Shown here in pieces: positions 8,716 through 18,035 of a DNA stretch of 64,000 bases. Numbering within the stretch: position 1 is the stretch's first letter; each line of letters opens with the position of its first letter. The notes under the pieces are model-generated. The model searched no databases, was not told the origin of the DNA, and was given only the letters and a program-made list of their open reading frames with translations. Source of the DNA: Lachnospiraceae bacterium OM04-12BH (GTDB taxonomy: Bacteria > Bacillota > Clostridia > Lachnospirales > Lachnospiraceae); contig QULQ01000003.1 of NCBI GenBank assembly GCA_003490145.1, positions 223,722 through 287,721 of the forward strand, read 5' to 3'. The translations under genes were made by a program, and so were the position numbers.

Positions 8716-9828
8716 ATGGTTTTAGAATATAATCTGCAGTTTTTTGCAAAGGATGGACCAGGCGGGGAAAAGACAGAAGAGCCTACCGCCAAAAAACTGG
8801 AGGATGCCAGAAAAGAAGGACAGGTAGCCAAAAGTAAGGAGATAGGAAATGCTTTTGGACTGCTTATCATGTTCATACTGCTAAAGGTATATGTGGGAAG
8901 TCTCGGGGAAAATATGGTAGACTGTTTCTCCGGTATTTACAACCAGATCCCGGATGCAATCACCATGTATGGAGGAAAGATCCCGGTAGCAGCGCTTCTT
9001 GTCCTGCTCCATACGGTCATCCTGAAGATGCTTCTGATGCTGGCTCCTGTTTTTCTGATTGGAGTAGTAGTTGCAGTTGTATGTGATGTGGTACAGGTTA
9101 AGTGGAAGCCTACCAGCAAGCCTCTGCAGCCAAAGTTCAGCAAGCTCAATCCCATATCTGGATTTAAACGTATTTTTTCAGCAAATGCACTGATCGAGCT
9201 TCTGAAATCCATAGCTAAGATCGGCATTATATGTTATGTTGTCTACAGCTACATGAAGGATAAAATAGCAGGTGTTTTTCTACTGTATGATATGAGCCTC
9301 AATCAGGCGATTTCGCTGGTGGGAGAAACTGCCATTGATGTGGGGATCAGGATCTCTGCTGTCTATATGGTGATCGCCTTTCTGGATTATGCATATCAGA
9401 AGCATAAGTTTAAAGAAGACATGAGGATGACCAAGCAGGAAGTCAAGGATGAGTATAAGAATCAGGAGGGAGATCCACAGGTCAAGGGCAAACAGAAGCA
9501 GAGGATGCAGGAAGCGTCCAGAAGACGTATGATGCAGCAGCTTCCGGAAGCAGATGTGGTCATTACCAATCCGACTCATTATGCGGTGGCGATCAAATAT
9601 GATCCTGATAAATACGATGCGCCTTATGTTATAGCTAAAGGAGAGGATTTTCTGGCACAGAAGATCAAGGAGATCGCCAGAGAGCATGATGTGGAGATCG
9701 TAGAGAATAAGCCGCTTGCCAGAATGCTGTATGCTAACGTGGATATTGGGGGACTGATCCCACCGGAGCTTTATCAGTCGGTGGCAGAAGTACTTGCGTT
9801 TGTATATCATCTGAAGGGTAAAGCATAA
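8716..9828 (+). CDS. flhB: Flagellar export switch protein FlhB
   Basis: A 370-residue export-gate protein that switches substrate class from hook to filament. The N-terminal tail has the family signature KTEEPTAKKLEDARKEGQVAKS, followed by four membrane helices (about 45-230). The C-terminal cytoplasmic domain carries the autocleavage motif Asn285-Pro-Thr-His in VVITNPTHYAVAIKY, so self-cleavage between Asn285 and Pro286 is expected. The first 12 residues (MVLEYNLQFFAK) are an extra tail also seen in some clostridial homologues. Confidence 0.96.
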   Translation: MVLEYNLQFFAKDGPGGEKTEEPTAKKLEDARKEGQVAKSKEIGNAFGLLIMFILLKVYVGSLGENMVDCFSGIYNQIPDAITMYGGKIPVAALLVLLHTVILKMLLMLAPVFLIGVVVAVVCDVVQVKWKPTSKPLQPKFSKLNPISGFKRIFSANALIELLKSIAKIGIICYVVYSYMKDKIAGVFLLYDMSLNQAISLVGETAIDVGIRISAVYMVIAFLDYAYQKHKFKEDMRMTKQEVKDEYKNQEGDPQVKGKQKQRMQEASRRRMMQQLPEADVVITNPTHYAVAIKYDPDKYDAPYVIAKGEDFLAQKIKEIAREHDVEIVENKPLARMLYANVDIGGLIPPELYQSVAEVLAFVYHLKGKA

Positions 9829-9850
9829 ATAAAAGGAAAGGAGAAAAAAG

Positions 9851-11884
9851 ATGAAGAAACAGGATCTGGCAGTTGCAGCATATCTGGTTGCAGCCTTTGT
9901 AATGATGATCATACCAATCCCGAGCTGGCTTCTCGATATTCTCCTTGCCTGTAATATAGCTCTTGGTTTTACGATCCTGTTTACGGCAATGTTTGCCAAG
10001 GAGGTTCTGGATATGTCATTCTTTCCGACCATCCTTCTTTTCACCACGATATTCAGGATCGCTCTGAATATTTCTTCCACAAGACTGATTCTGACAACGG
10101 GGGATCCTGGTGAAGTGGTCCAGACCTTCGGTAATTATGTCGGAGGCGGTGACCTGATCGTAGGTGCGATCGTTTTCCTGATCCTTATCATTGTCCAGTT
10201 TATGATCATCAATAAAGGTTCTGAACGTGTGGCTGAAGTAACAGCACGTTTTACTCTGGATGCCATGCCCGGTAAGCAGATGGCAATCGATGCGGATCTG
10301 AATACCGGTGCAATCAATGATGCAGAGGCCAAGAGAAGAAGAGATAAGATCCAGGAGGAGGCAAGCTTCTTTGGCTCCATGGATGGTGCTGTGAAGTATG
10401 TAAAGGGAGATGCCACGGCAGGTCTTATTATTACTGCAGTCAATATTGTGGGCGGTATTGCCATGGGAGTCCTGAGACGTGGAATGGACTTTAACAACGC
10501 GTTAAATACCTATACGATCCTGACAATCGGTGATGGTCTGGTCAGTCAGATCCCGTCTCTGCTGATCTCTCTGTCAACAGGTATTCTGGTAACAAAGGGC
10601 TCAAAGGATGCCGATTTTGGTGCAGTGCTGATCAGACAGGTATTCGGAATACCTAAGGCACTATACATAGTAGGGATTATTATCTGTACCCTTGGTATCG
10701 TGACTCCTTTCCCGACACTGATCTTCCTGACTCTCGGACTGGTATTCATTGTCTGTGGCCGTGTGATCGCCGGAGAGATTGAAACAGCCAGGATTGAGAA
10801 TGAGGTAGACGAGGAGGAGATCGCAGCAGAGGAGATCAGGCAGCCTGAAAATGTCAACAGTCTGCTGCAGGTAGATCCTATTGAGCTGGAATTTGGGTAT
10901 GGCATCATCCCCCTTGCTGATGTGAATCAGGGTGGTGATCTGCTTGACCGTGTAGTCATGATCAGAAGACAGATCGCACTTGAGCTTGGTACTGTAGTGC
11001 CGATCATCAGACTGCGTGACAATATCCAGCTGAACCCGAACCAGTATATTATCAAGATCAAGGGAATCCAGGTTAGTGAAGGTGAGATCCTGTTTGATCA
11101 TTATATGGCCATGAATCCCGGTTATGTAGAGGAAGAGATCACAGGTATCCCTACCTTCGAGCCATCCTTCCATCTGCCGGCTATCTGGATCACAGAGGGA
11201 CAGCGGGAAAGAGCAGAGAGTCTTGGCTATACCGTAGTAGATCCACCGTCCATTATAGCAACGCATCTGACAGAGATCATCAGACAGCATATTTCAGAGC
11301 TCCTTACCAGACAGGATGTACAGAATCTTGTTAATAACCTGAAGGATACCAATCCTTCACTGGTTGAAGAGCTGACACCAAAGCTGCTTGGCCTTGGCGA
11401 GATCCAGAAGGTGCTGCAGAATCTCTTAAAGGAGGGAATTTCCATCAGGGATCTGCTCACTATATTTGAAACACTGGCGGACTATGCCCCTTCTACAAGA
11501 GATACAGATATCCTGACAGAGTATGTGAGACAGAGCCTGAAGAGAGCGATCTCCAGCAAGTTCTTCCCTGCCAATGAAACTACCAGTGTAGTGACGCTGG
11601 ATCCAAAGCTGGAGCAGGAGATCATGGCAAGTGTGAAGCAGTCAGAGAACGGTGCATATCTGACGCTGGATCCCGAAAAAACGAAGGCGATCATGAAGAG
11701 TGTTGGTGATGAGATTGCCAAGCTGGAAAACCTGGGCAAGAATCCGATCATTGTAACATCTCCCATTGTAAGAATGTACTTTAAGCGTCTGACTGAGGAT
11801 TATTACAGGGATCTGATCGTAGTATCCTATAATGAGATAGAGAATAATGTTGAACTGCAGTCGGTAGGAATGGTGACAGCATGA
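9851..11884 (+). CDS. flhA: Flagellar export gate protein FlhA
   Basis: A 677-residue protein, full length. The N-terminal half (about 1-320) holds eight membrane helices and the conserved FHIPEP-like loop (ARFTLDAMPGKQMAIDADLN, then RRRDKIQEEASFFGSMDGA), which couples the proton gradient to export. The C-terminal half is the cytoplasmic docking platform for export chaperones (VNSLLQVDPIELEFGYGIIPL and on). It forms the nonameric ring below the FliPQR gate. Its stop overlaps the flhF start in ATGA at 11881-11884. Confidence 0.97.
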   Translation: MKKQDLAVAAYLVAAFVMMIIPIPSWLLDILLACNIALGFTILFTAMFAKEVLDMSFFPTILLFTTIFRIALNISSTRLILTTGDPGEVVQTFGNYVGGGDLIVGAIVFLILIIVQFMIINKGSERVAEVTARFTLDAMPGKQMAIDADLNTGAINDAEAKRRRDKIQEEASFFGSMDGAVKYVKGDATAGLIITAVNIVGGIAMGVLRRGMDFNNALNTYTILTIGDGLVSQIPSLLISLSTGILVTKGSKDADFGAVLIRQVFGIPKALYIVGIIICTLGIVTPFPTLIFLTLGLVFIVCGRVIAGEIETARIENEVDEEEIAAEEIRQPENVNSLLQVDPIELEFGYGIIPLADVNQGGDLLDRVVMIRRQIALELGTVVPIIRLRDNIQLNPNQYIIKIKGIQVSEGEILFDHYMAMNPGYVEEEITGIPTFEPSFHLPAIWITEGQRERAESLGYTVVDPPSIIATHLTEIIRQHISELLTRQDVQNLVNNLKDTNPSLVEELTPKLLGLGEIQKVLQNLLKEGISIRDLLTIFETLADYAPSTRDTDILTEYVRQSLKRAISSKFFPANETTSVVTLDPKLEQEIMASVKQSENGAYLTLDPEKTKAIMKSVGDEIAKLENLGKNPIIVTSPIVRMYFKRLTEDYYRDLIVVSYNEIENNVELQSVGMVTA

Positions 11885-13113
11885 TAATAAAGAAATTTCA
11901 GGCAAAAACAGAAAATGATGCAGTAGAAGCTGCAAAAAAAGAACTGGGAAGCGCAGTCGTGATCATGAATGTGCGCAAGGTAAAACGGAAAGGACCTTTT
12001 GGATTCCTGCTTCCACAGCTGACAGAGGTCACGGTGGCTCTTGAAGAAGAAAGCGAACAGAAGGTGCAGTCACTGCGAAAGAATACAGACAGCCAGAATG
12101 GTAATGCTGTAAAAGCGGAGAAAACGGCAGAGAGCCGGCATGTGGCGGAAGGAGAGCTTCAGGGACAGAAGAATTTTGAAAGGCAGCTGGAAAACAGTAT
12201 GATTGAAGAGAAGCTGGACAGTCTGCACAGTCTTTTGGAGCAGCAGCTGAAAAAGCCTGAGGAAGAAACAGAAGAAGCGCCAGAAGAAGAGATAAAGGAA
12301 GATGAAATGTCCCGATTTATCAAACTGGTATACAATACCATGCTGGATAATGAAGTGGATGAAAAATATGCAAACCTGATCATTGATGAGATGGAGAAGA
12401 ACAACAAGCCGGGAACACCGTTTGATCATGCACTGGCGGATGTCTATCAGAAAATGATACTGAAATTTGGAAATTCACAGGAACTGACAGAAAGCCAGAA
12501 GGGACCAAAAGTTGTGTTCTTTATCGGACCGACCGGTGTTGGCAAGACAACAACCATTGCCAAGATCGCAGCAGAATATCAGCTTGATAAAAAAAAGAAG
12601 GTAGCTCTTCTGACAGCAGATACATACAGGATCGCTGCGGCTGAACAGCTTCGGACGTATGCCGGTATTCTGGAGGTACCCTTCAGAGTCATTTATTCCG
12701 CAGAAGAGATCAGCCAGGCAGTCCGTGATTTCCAGGATTATGATTATATCATGGTGGATACAGCAGGACATGCCCACCAGAATGAAGATCAGAGAGAGAT
12801 CATAAAGGGACTGATCCATGCAGCAGATGGACTGACAGATACAGATGTATTCCTGGTTCTTTCTGCTACAACAAAATATAATGACCTGAAGAAGATCGTG
12901 GATGCTTACCGGGAGGTAACTGATTACAGACTGATCTTTACCAAGCTGGACGAAACAGAGGAACGGGGTAATATGTTCAATATCAGGCTTTATACAGGAG
13001 CAGAGATCTGCTACGTTACCTGCGGACAGAATGTACCGGATGATTTGGAAAGCTTTAATCCACAGAAAACAGTAAAGCTGCTGCTTGGAGGCAGAAAAGA
13101 CGCAAGAAAGTAA
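11881..13113 (+). CDS. flhF: SRP-type GTPase FlhF
   Basis: A 410-residue GTPase that sets flagellar number and placement with FlhG. It has an N-terminal basic region (MIIKKFQAKTENDAVEAAKKELG), an acidic linker, a helical N domain, then the G domain: P-loop GPTGVGKTT starting at residue 216, DTYRIAAAEQLRTYA, DTAGHAHQNEDQ and FTKLDETEERG. The G4 motif reads TKLD. The A-G-H in the G3 loop (DTAGHAHQ) replaces the more usual AGRS/AGRN, a small variation. Overlaps flhA by 4 bases. Confidence 0.96.
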   Translation: MIIKKFQAKTENDAVEAAKKELGSAVVIMNVRKVKRKGPFGFLLPQLTEVTVALEEESEQKVQSLRKNTDSQNGNAVKAEKTAESRHVAEGELQGQKNFERQLENSMIEEKLDSLHSLLEQQLKKPEEETEEAPEEEIKEDEMSRFIKLVYNTMLDNEVDEKYANLIIDEMEKNNKPGTPFDHALADVYQKMILKFGNSQELTESQKGPKVVFFIGPTGVGKTTTIAKIAAEYQLDKKKKVALLTADTYRIAAAEQLRTYAGILEVPFRVIYSAEEISQAVRDFQDYDYIMVDTAGHAHQNEDQREIIKGLIHAADGLTDTDVFLVLSATTKYNDLKKIVDAYREVTDYRLIFTKLDETEERGNMFNIRLYTGAEICYVTCGQNVPDDLESFNPQKTVKLLLGGRKDARK

Positions 13114-13152
13114 TGAGACTGGAAAAGGTATGAATTGAATGAGAGGTAAGGA

Positions 13153-14049
13153 ATGGATCAGGCACAGCAGTTAAGAAATATCATAAAGGCGAATAATATA
13201 GCAAAGCCTGAAGCAAGAGTGATCACAGTGACCAGTGGTAAGGGCGGTGTGGGAAAATCCAATACGGCAATTAACCTGGCGATCCAGTTTCGTAAAATGG
13301 ATAAGAAGGTGGTGATCCTTGATGCGGATTTCGGACTTGCCAATATAGAGATCATGTTTGGAACAGTTCCCAAGCACAATTTCTGTGATATGATATATCA
13401 GGGAAAGAGCATGAAGGAAATTATCACCTGGGGTCCTATGGATGTGGGATTTGTTTCAGGGGGCTCCGGAATAGCGGGACTTTCCAACCTGGGTAAGGAA
13501 TATCTGACTTATATCATCGGAAACCTGAGGGAGTTAGATTCTATTGCAGATGTGATCATTATAGATACAGGAGCGGGGATCTCCGATTCCGTGCTGGAAT
13601 TCCTGGTAGCCAGCGGAGAGATCCTGCTGGTGACGACACCGGAGCCCACTTCTATTACGGATTCCTATTCCCTGCTGAAAGCACTGAGAAGGCATCCTGA
13701 CTTTGAAGAACAGGCAGTCAGGATCAAGATGGTCGCTAATAAAGTGTCCGGACAGGAGGAGGGAAGGATCCTGTATGACAAATTAAATTCCGTTGTGACC
13801 AGATACTTAAGCCTTTCTATGGAATACCTGGGAGCAGTGCCGAACGATACCCATTTAAGCAGGGCGGTCATGCAGCAGATGCCGGTTTCCCTGCAGAATC
13901 CGGGAGCGCCTTCAGCACTTGCTTATGAGGAGATCGCAGCAAGGCTGATGAATGTGGAACTGAACAGAAATGTGGCAAGACGTGGCATGGCAGCCTTTTT
14001 TGCACATATGATAGGCAACAAGAAAAATAGAGGTCAGGGGGAGAACTGA
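13153..14049 (+). CDS. flhG: MinD-like ATPase FlhG (YlxH)
   Basis: A 298-residue ParA/MinD-family ATPase, the partner that stimulates FlhF GTPase activity and limits flagellar number. A deviant Walker A (KGGVGKS, residues 30-36) is followed by VVILDADFGLANIEIMFG and VIIIDTGAGISDSVLEF (switch II). The N-terminal segment (DQAQQLRNIIKANN) resembles the DQAxxLR motif that contacts FlhF. The C-terminus lacks a clear MinD-type amphipathic helix but is basic (GNKKNRGQ). The stop overlaps the next start by one base (TGATG). Confidence 0.95.
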   Translation: MDQAQQLRNIIKANNIAKPEARVITVTSGKGGVGKSNTAINLAIQFRKMDKKVVILDADFGLANIEIMFGTVPKHNFCDMIYQGKSMKEIITWGPMDVGFVSGGSGIAGLSNLGKEYLTYIIGNLRELDSIADVIIIDTGAGISDSVLEFLVASGEILLVTTPEPTSITDSYSLLKALRRHPDFEEQAVRIKMVANKVSGQEEGRILYDKLNSVVTRYLSLSMEYLGAVPNDTHLSRAVMQQMPVSLQNPGAPSALAYEEIAARLMNVELNRNVARRGMAAFFAHMIGNKKNRGQGEN

Positions 14050-14777
14050 TGCTGTCAAAATATGTGGTTCCGGGAAACAGAGTGGAGATTCAGTCCGCCG
14101 GACGGGTAAAATTCACAGGAGAAACAGAAAAAAAGAAGGTTTATCAGACTACTGTATATGATGTGGTATCAGAGGATCGTCTGGAGATCTATATGCCTAT
14201 GGAAAAATCAAAGCTGATCCTGCTTCCGGTAGATGAAGAATTTGATCTGTATTTTTATACAACAAACGGACTGTATCAGTGCTTTGCAAAAATTATAGAC
14301 AGATACAAGACAGACAATAAATATCTTCTTCTGCTGGAGCTGACCAGTAACTTAAGAAGATTCCAGCGCAGAGAATATTACCGTCTCAGCTGTGCACTGG
14401 AAATGAATGCAAGGAGTCTGCAGAAAGAGGAGATAGAGGCAGTTGAACAGAATAATAACTATCTGGTACCGGGACTTCCGCTGACCCGCAGCATTATTGT
14501 TGATATCAGTGGCGGTGGAATCCGGTTCGTAGGAGACTATGCTTATGAACAGGGAAGCCTGATCTGCTGCAAATATCATCTCCTGATCGACGGAAAAGAT
14601 AAAGAGTACACACTGATCGCAAAAGTGATCGCTGTCAGGGAGCTGGATGAGCACCGGGGGCTATACGAGCACCGTGCCCAGTATATCAATATCGATACCA
14701 TGGAAAGAGAAGAGATCATACGGTTTATCTTTGAAGAGGAAAGAAAGCACAGAAAAAGAGAAAAAAACATAGAATGA
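14049..14777 (+). CDS. PilZ-domain c-di-GMP effector, YcgR/YpfA-like
   Basis: A 242-residue protein with two parts: an N-terminal YcgR-like (PilZN) beta domain (about 1-100, VPGNRVEIQSAG to CFAKIIDRYK) and a C-terminal PilZ domain. The PilZ c-di-GMP motifs are intact: RxxxR in RRFQRREYYRL and D-x-S-x-G-G in VDISGGGIRFVGDY. Such proteins (YpfA/DgrA in Bacillus, YcgR in enterobacteria) slow the motor or act on stators when c-di-GMP is high. Here it is locked to flhG by a one-base overlap, inside the motility operon. Confidence 0.88.
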   Translation: MLSKYVVPGNRVEIQSAGRVKFTGETEKKKVYQTTVYDVVSEDRLEIYMPMEKSKLILLPVDEEFDLYFYTTNGLYQCFAKIIDRYKTDNKYLLLLELTSNLRRFQRREYYRLSCALEMNARSLQKEEIEAVEQNNNYLVPGLPLTRSIIVDISGGGIRFVGDYAYEQGSLICCKYHLLIDGKDKEYTLIAKVIAVRELDEHRGLYEHRAQYINIDTMEREEIIRFIFEEERKHRKREKNIE

Positions 14778-14807
14778 TCACTTTGCACCCATGTGAAGCA
14801 ATTGGCG

Positions 14808-14816
14808 TGATATAAT
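14808..14816 (+). promoter_or_regulatory. Candidate extended -10 promoter before cheB
   Basis: TGATATAAT (extended TGn plus perfect TATAAT) lies in the 71-base gap between the PilZ gene and cheB. No good -35 is seen at 16-18 bases, so recognition would rest on the extended -10. If active, it would give the chemotaxis half of the operon (cheB onward) its own housekeeping transcription. Confidence 0.45.
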
Positions 14817-14848
14817 ATAAGCAATAATCAACAGGAAAGAGAAAAAAG

Positions 14849-15451
14849 ATGAGAATGAGTGTAAAGAGTACCGGCAGCAAGGCAGTAGCCATAGCCAGTT
14901 CTACCGGTGGACCCAAAGCGCTGCAGAGTCTGATCCCGTTTCTTCCGGCAGAGTTAGATGCTCCTGTATTTATTGTACAGCATATGCCTGCAGGTTTTAC
15001 AGAGGCATTGTCTATCCGGCTTGACCAGCTTTCAGGACTTTCTGTCAAGGAGGCAGCAGAGGGTGATACCGCCGAGAAAGGACATGCTTATCTTGCCAGA
15101 GGCGGAAGACATATGGAGATCAGAAAAAAAGCAGGAAAAGAAACGCTCCATTACATGGACGAACCGCCAAGAGAAGGGGTGAGGCCCTGTGCCAATTATA
15201 TGTATGAATCCCTGATGGATAGTAATTATGATGAGATTATCTGTGTGGTGCTTACCGGAATGGGAGCAGATGGCACAGAGGGGATCAGACATCTCAAAGA
15301 AAAAAAGAAAGTTACCGTGATTGCACAGGATGAGGAAACGTGTACGGTGTATGGTATGCCAAAAAGCGTTGTCCAGGCACAATTGGCGGATAAAATATTG
15401 CCACTGACACAGATTGCCGGTGAGATTACAAAGAACGTGGGGGTAATTTAA
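14849..15451 (+). CDS. cheB: CheB-type methylesterase, catalytic domain only
   Basis: A 200-residue protein that covers just the methylesterase/deamidase domain of CheB, which removes methyl groups from receptor glutamates. The catalytic triad is intact: Ser18 in AIASSTGGPKAL, His45 in FIVQHMPAGFT and Asp141 in VVLTGMGADGTEG. The usual N-terminal receiver domain and linker (about 150 residues) are missing, and the upstream sequence is non-coding with a possible promoter, so this is not a truncated annotation. Its activity cannot be switched by phosphorylation in the standard way. No CheR methyltransferase is in the window. Confidence 0.92.
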   Translation: MRMSVKSTGSKAVAIASSTGGPKALQSLIPFLPAELDAPVFIVQHMPAGFTEALSIRLDQLSGLSVKEAAEGDTAEKGHAYLARGGRHMEIRKKAGKETLHYMDEPPREGVRPCANYMYESLMDSNYDEIICVVLTGMGADGTEGIRHLKEKKKVTVIAQDEETCTVYGMPKSVVQAQLADKILPLTQIAGEITKNVGVI

Positions 15452-15452
15452 A

Positions 15453-17525
15453 ATGGATGTTAATCAGTACCTTGGTATTTTCCTGGATGAATCAAGAGAG
15501 CATCTGGAAAGCCTGAACACACAGATCATGAATCTGGAGCAGAACCCGGAGGATGCAGATACGATCAATGAGATCTTCCGTGCAGCACATTCCCTGAAGG
15601 GAATGGCAGGCACCATGGGTTATAAGAGGATGCAGAATTTGACTCATGATATGGAGAATGTTTTTACAGAGATCAGAAACGGATCCCTGAAGGTCAATTC
15701 CAACCTGATAGATATTCTGTTCCAGTGTCTGGATGCGCTGGACGAGTATACCAATAATATTCAGGAAACATCAGATGAGGGGACGAATGATAACAAGCCT
15801 CTTATAGAACAGCTGAATGCGTTCCTGAAGGAGGGCAAATCTGATGCCCAGATGGAAGAGCAGAAGAAGGAAACGAAGGAAGAGGCGACAAAGGCAGAAG
15901 AGGGTACCGGCCGCAGCTGGGAGCAGATCTCACTTGGAGATCCGGAAAAGCATGTGATTGCCACGGCAAAGGAACAGGGAAAGCAGGTCTATGGTCTGAC
16001 GATCCGTATACAGGAAACCTGTATCCTAAAGGCTGCAAGAGCATTTCTTGTTTATAAGGCAGTGGAGGAAAAGGCAGAGATCATTGTCTGCAATCCTTCT
16101 GCGCAGGATATAGAGGATGAAAAGTTTGACCTGGAGTTCAGCCTGATCATAATCTCCGACCAGCCGCTTGAAGAGATCATCAAGGCTGCGGAGAATGTAT
16201 CCGAGATTGCTTCTGTTGTCGGCGATGTGATCAATATTGATACATCAGTGAAAGAGGAGCCGGAGGAAAAACCGGCTGTAGTGGCAGGAAAGCCGGAAAC
16301 CAAGCCTGCAGCGGCACCACAGAACAGTGCACCAGTTAAGCAGCAGACAGATAAAAAGGGTGGAAAGCCGGTAGTGAACAGGACTGTCCGCGTTGATATT
16401 GAGAAGCTGGATGTGCTGATGAACCTTGTCAGTGAGCTGATCATAGCCAAAAACTCACTGGTATCTGCTTCCAGCACAGAAGGAGCGACAGGTGCAGGCT
16501 TTAATGAGCAGATTGAATATCTGGAGAGTGTAACCACGAACCTGCATGAGTCTGTCATGAAGGTCCGGATGGTTCCCATTGAAAGCGTAGTCAGCAAGTT
16601 CCCGAGAATGATCCGTGAGCTGTCCAAGAAGCTGGATAAGAAGATGGAACTGTACATGACAGGTGAGGAAACAGAGCTGGATCGTACTGTGGTGGATGAG
16701 ATCGGGGATCCTCTGATGCATCTGCTCCGTAACAGCGCAGATCATGGACTGGAATCAGCAGAGGTACGTGCAAAGAGAGGAAAGCCGGAGGTTGGTTCTA
16801 TTTTCCTGGATGCTTATCAGGATGGCAACAATGTAGTCATCGAAGTAAGAGATGACGGTAATGGTATTGATACAGAGGCTGTCAAACAGAAGGCGATCGA
16901 AAGAGGAGTGATCACACCGGAGCAGGCCGATAGCATGAGCGAGAAGGATATCATTGGATTGCTTTTCCATGCAGGCTTTTCTACATCCCAGAAGGTCACC
17001 GATATATCTGGAAGAGGTGTCGGGCTTGATGTCGTGAAGTCCAAGATCGAATCCTTAAGCGGTGAGGTAGAGGTAAAATCCAAGCTTGGAGAAGGAAGCA
17101 CATGGATCATCAGACTGCCGCTGACCCTTGCTATCATCCAGGCACTGATGGTTATTGTCGGTGGTGAGAAGTATGCGATCTCTCTAGGCAGTATCCAGAC
17201 AATTGAGGACATCAATCCGGCTGAGATCAAGCTGGTTGGAAATAACGAAGTGATCAACCTGAGAGGAAATGTGATCCCACTTGTCAGACTGAGCAAAGAA
17301 CTTGATATTGAGAGTCAGAAGTCTCCGGAAGAAAATATGGTAGTCGTTATTGTGAAGAAGGGCGAGAAGCTGGCGGGGCTGGTTGTGGATGAGCTGATCG
17401 GACAGCAGGAGATCGTTATTAAATCACTTGGCAAATATATTAACAAGTGCAAGATCATCAGCGGTGCAACCATTCTCGGTGACGGCGAGGTAGCACTGAT
17501 TCTGGATGCCAACGCACTCATTTAG
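15453..17525 (+). CDS. cheA: Chemotaxis histidine kinase CheA
   Basis: A 690-residue kinase. The P1 Hpt domain has the phospho-acceptor His46 in IFRAAHSLKGMAGTMG. A P2 CheY-binding domain lies at about 165-270, then a Pro/Ala/Lys linker, the P3 dimerisation helices (about 310-370), and the P4 ATPase with the N box LMHLLRNSADHGLES and G boxes DDGNGID and GRGVGLDVVKSKIESL. The C-terminal P5 is CheW-like (from about 555). It phosphorylates CheY. One base separates it from cheB. Confidence 0.97.
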   Translation: MDVNQYLGIFLDESREHLESLNTQIMNLEQNPEDADTINEIFRAAHSLKGMAGTMGYKRMQNLTHDMENVFTEIRNGSLKVNSNLIDILFQCLDALDEYTNNIQETSDEGTNDNKPLIEQLNAFLKEGKSDAQMEEQKKETKEEATKAEEGTGRSWEQISLGDPEKHVIATAKEQGKQVYGLTIRIQETCILKAARAFLVYKAVEEKAEIIVCNPSAQDIEDEKFDLEFSLIIISDQPLEEIIKAAENVSEIASVVGDVINIDTSVKEEPEEKPAVVAGKPETKPAAAPQNSAPVKQQTDKKGGKPVVNRTVRVDIEKLDVLMNLVSELIIAKNSLVSASSTEGATGAGFNEQIEYLESVTTNLHESVMKVRMVPIESVVSKFPRMIRELSKKLDKKMELYMTGEETELDRTVVDEIGDPLMHLLRNSADHGLESAEVRAKRGKPEVGSIFLDAYQDGNNVVIEVRDDGNGIDTEAVKQKAIERGVITPEQADSMSEKDIIGLLFHAGFSTSQKVTDISGRGVGLDVVKSKIESLSGEVEVKSKLGEGSTWIIRLPLTLAIIQALMVIVGGEKYAISLGSIQTIEDINPAEIKLVGNNEVINLRGNVIPLVRLSKELDIESQKSPEENMVVVIVKKGEKLAGLVVDELIGQQEIVIKSLGKYINKCKIISGATILGDGEVALILDANALI

Positions 17526-17543
17526 AACAGGGGGATTTAGAAG

Positions 17544-18011
17544 ATGGATCAGTTAAAAACAATAGAAACAGCTGAAGTAGCAGAAGCAGCAGCACAGTAT
17601 ATCGTTGTACGGCTTGGCGAAGAGCAGTATGGTATTGATATACGATATGTGGATAATATTGTCCGTATGCAGCATATTACAAGAGTTCCCAAGGTAGCAT
17701 CCTATATCAGGGGAGTAATCAATCTTCGTGGAGAAGTGATCCCTGTGATGAGCATCCGGTTAAAGATGGGTCTTCCTGAGGATGTTGAGGTCAAATCTAC
17801 AAGGATTATTATCCTGAAGCATGAGCAGCATGGAACAATCGGCATCATTGTGGATGAAGTAAAGGAAGTGGTAACACTTACTACTGACTGTATTGAAAAA
17901 ATGGCGTATGATGGAAATGAGAATAAGAGTCATTTTATTTCCGGCATTGGAAAAAACGGAGAAGAGCTGATTTCCTTACTGGATCTGAATTCGGTCTTAC
18001 TTGAAAAATAA
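17544..18011 (+). CDS. cheW: Chemotaxis adaptor CheW
   Basis: A 155-residue single CheW domain that couples CheA to chemoreceptors in the signalling arrays. The motifs are QYIVVRLGEEQYGIDIRYV, ITRVPKVASYIRGVINLRGEVIPVMSIR (the receptor/CheA contact) and TIGIIVDEVKEVV. Length is standard. It lies between cheA and cheC, as in other Firmicute operons. Confidence 0.97.
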   Translation: MDQLKTIETAEVAEAAAQYIVVRLGEEQYGIDIRYVDNIVRMQHITRVPKVASYIRGVINLRGEVIPVMSIRLKMGLPEDVEVKSTRIIILKHEQHGTIGIIVDEVKEVVTLTTDCIEKMAYDGNENKSHFISGIGKNGEELISLLDLNSVLLEK

Positions 18012-18035
18012 AGCATAATCAGTTAGGAGAGTTTC

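Noticed and set aside
9280..10080. A 266-codon minus-strand frame across the flhB-flhA border
   Set aside because: It covers conserved parts of both genes and a clear ribosome site for flhA on the other strand; shadow only.
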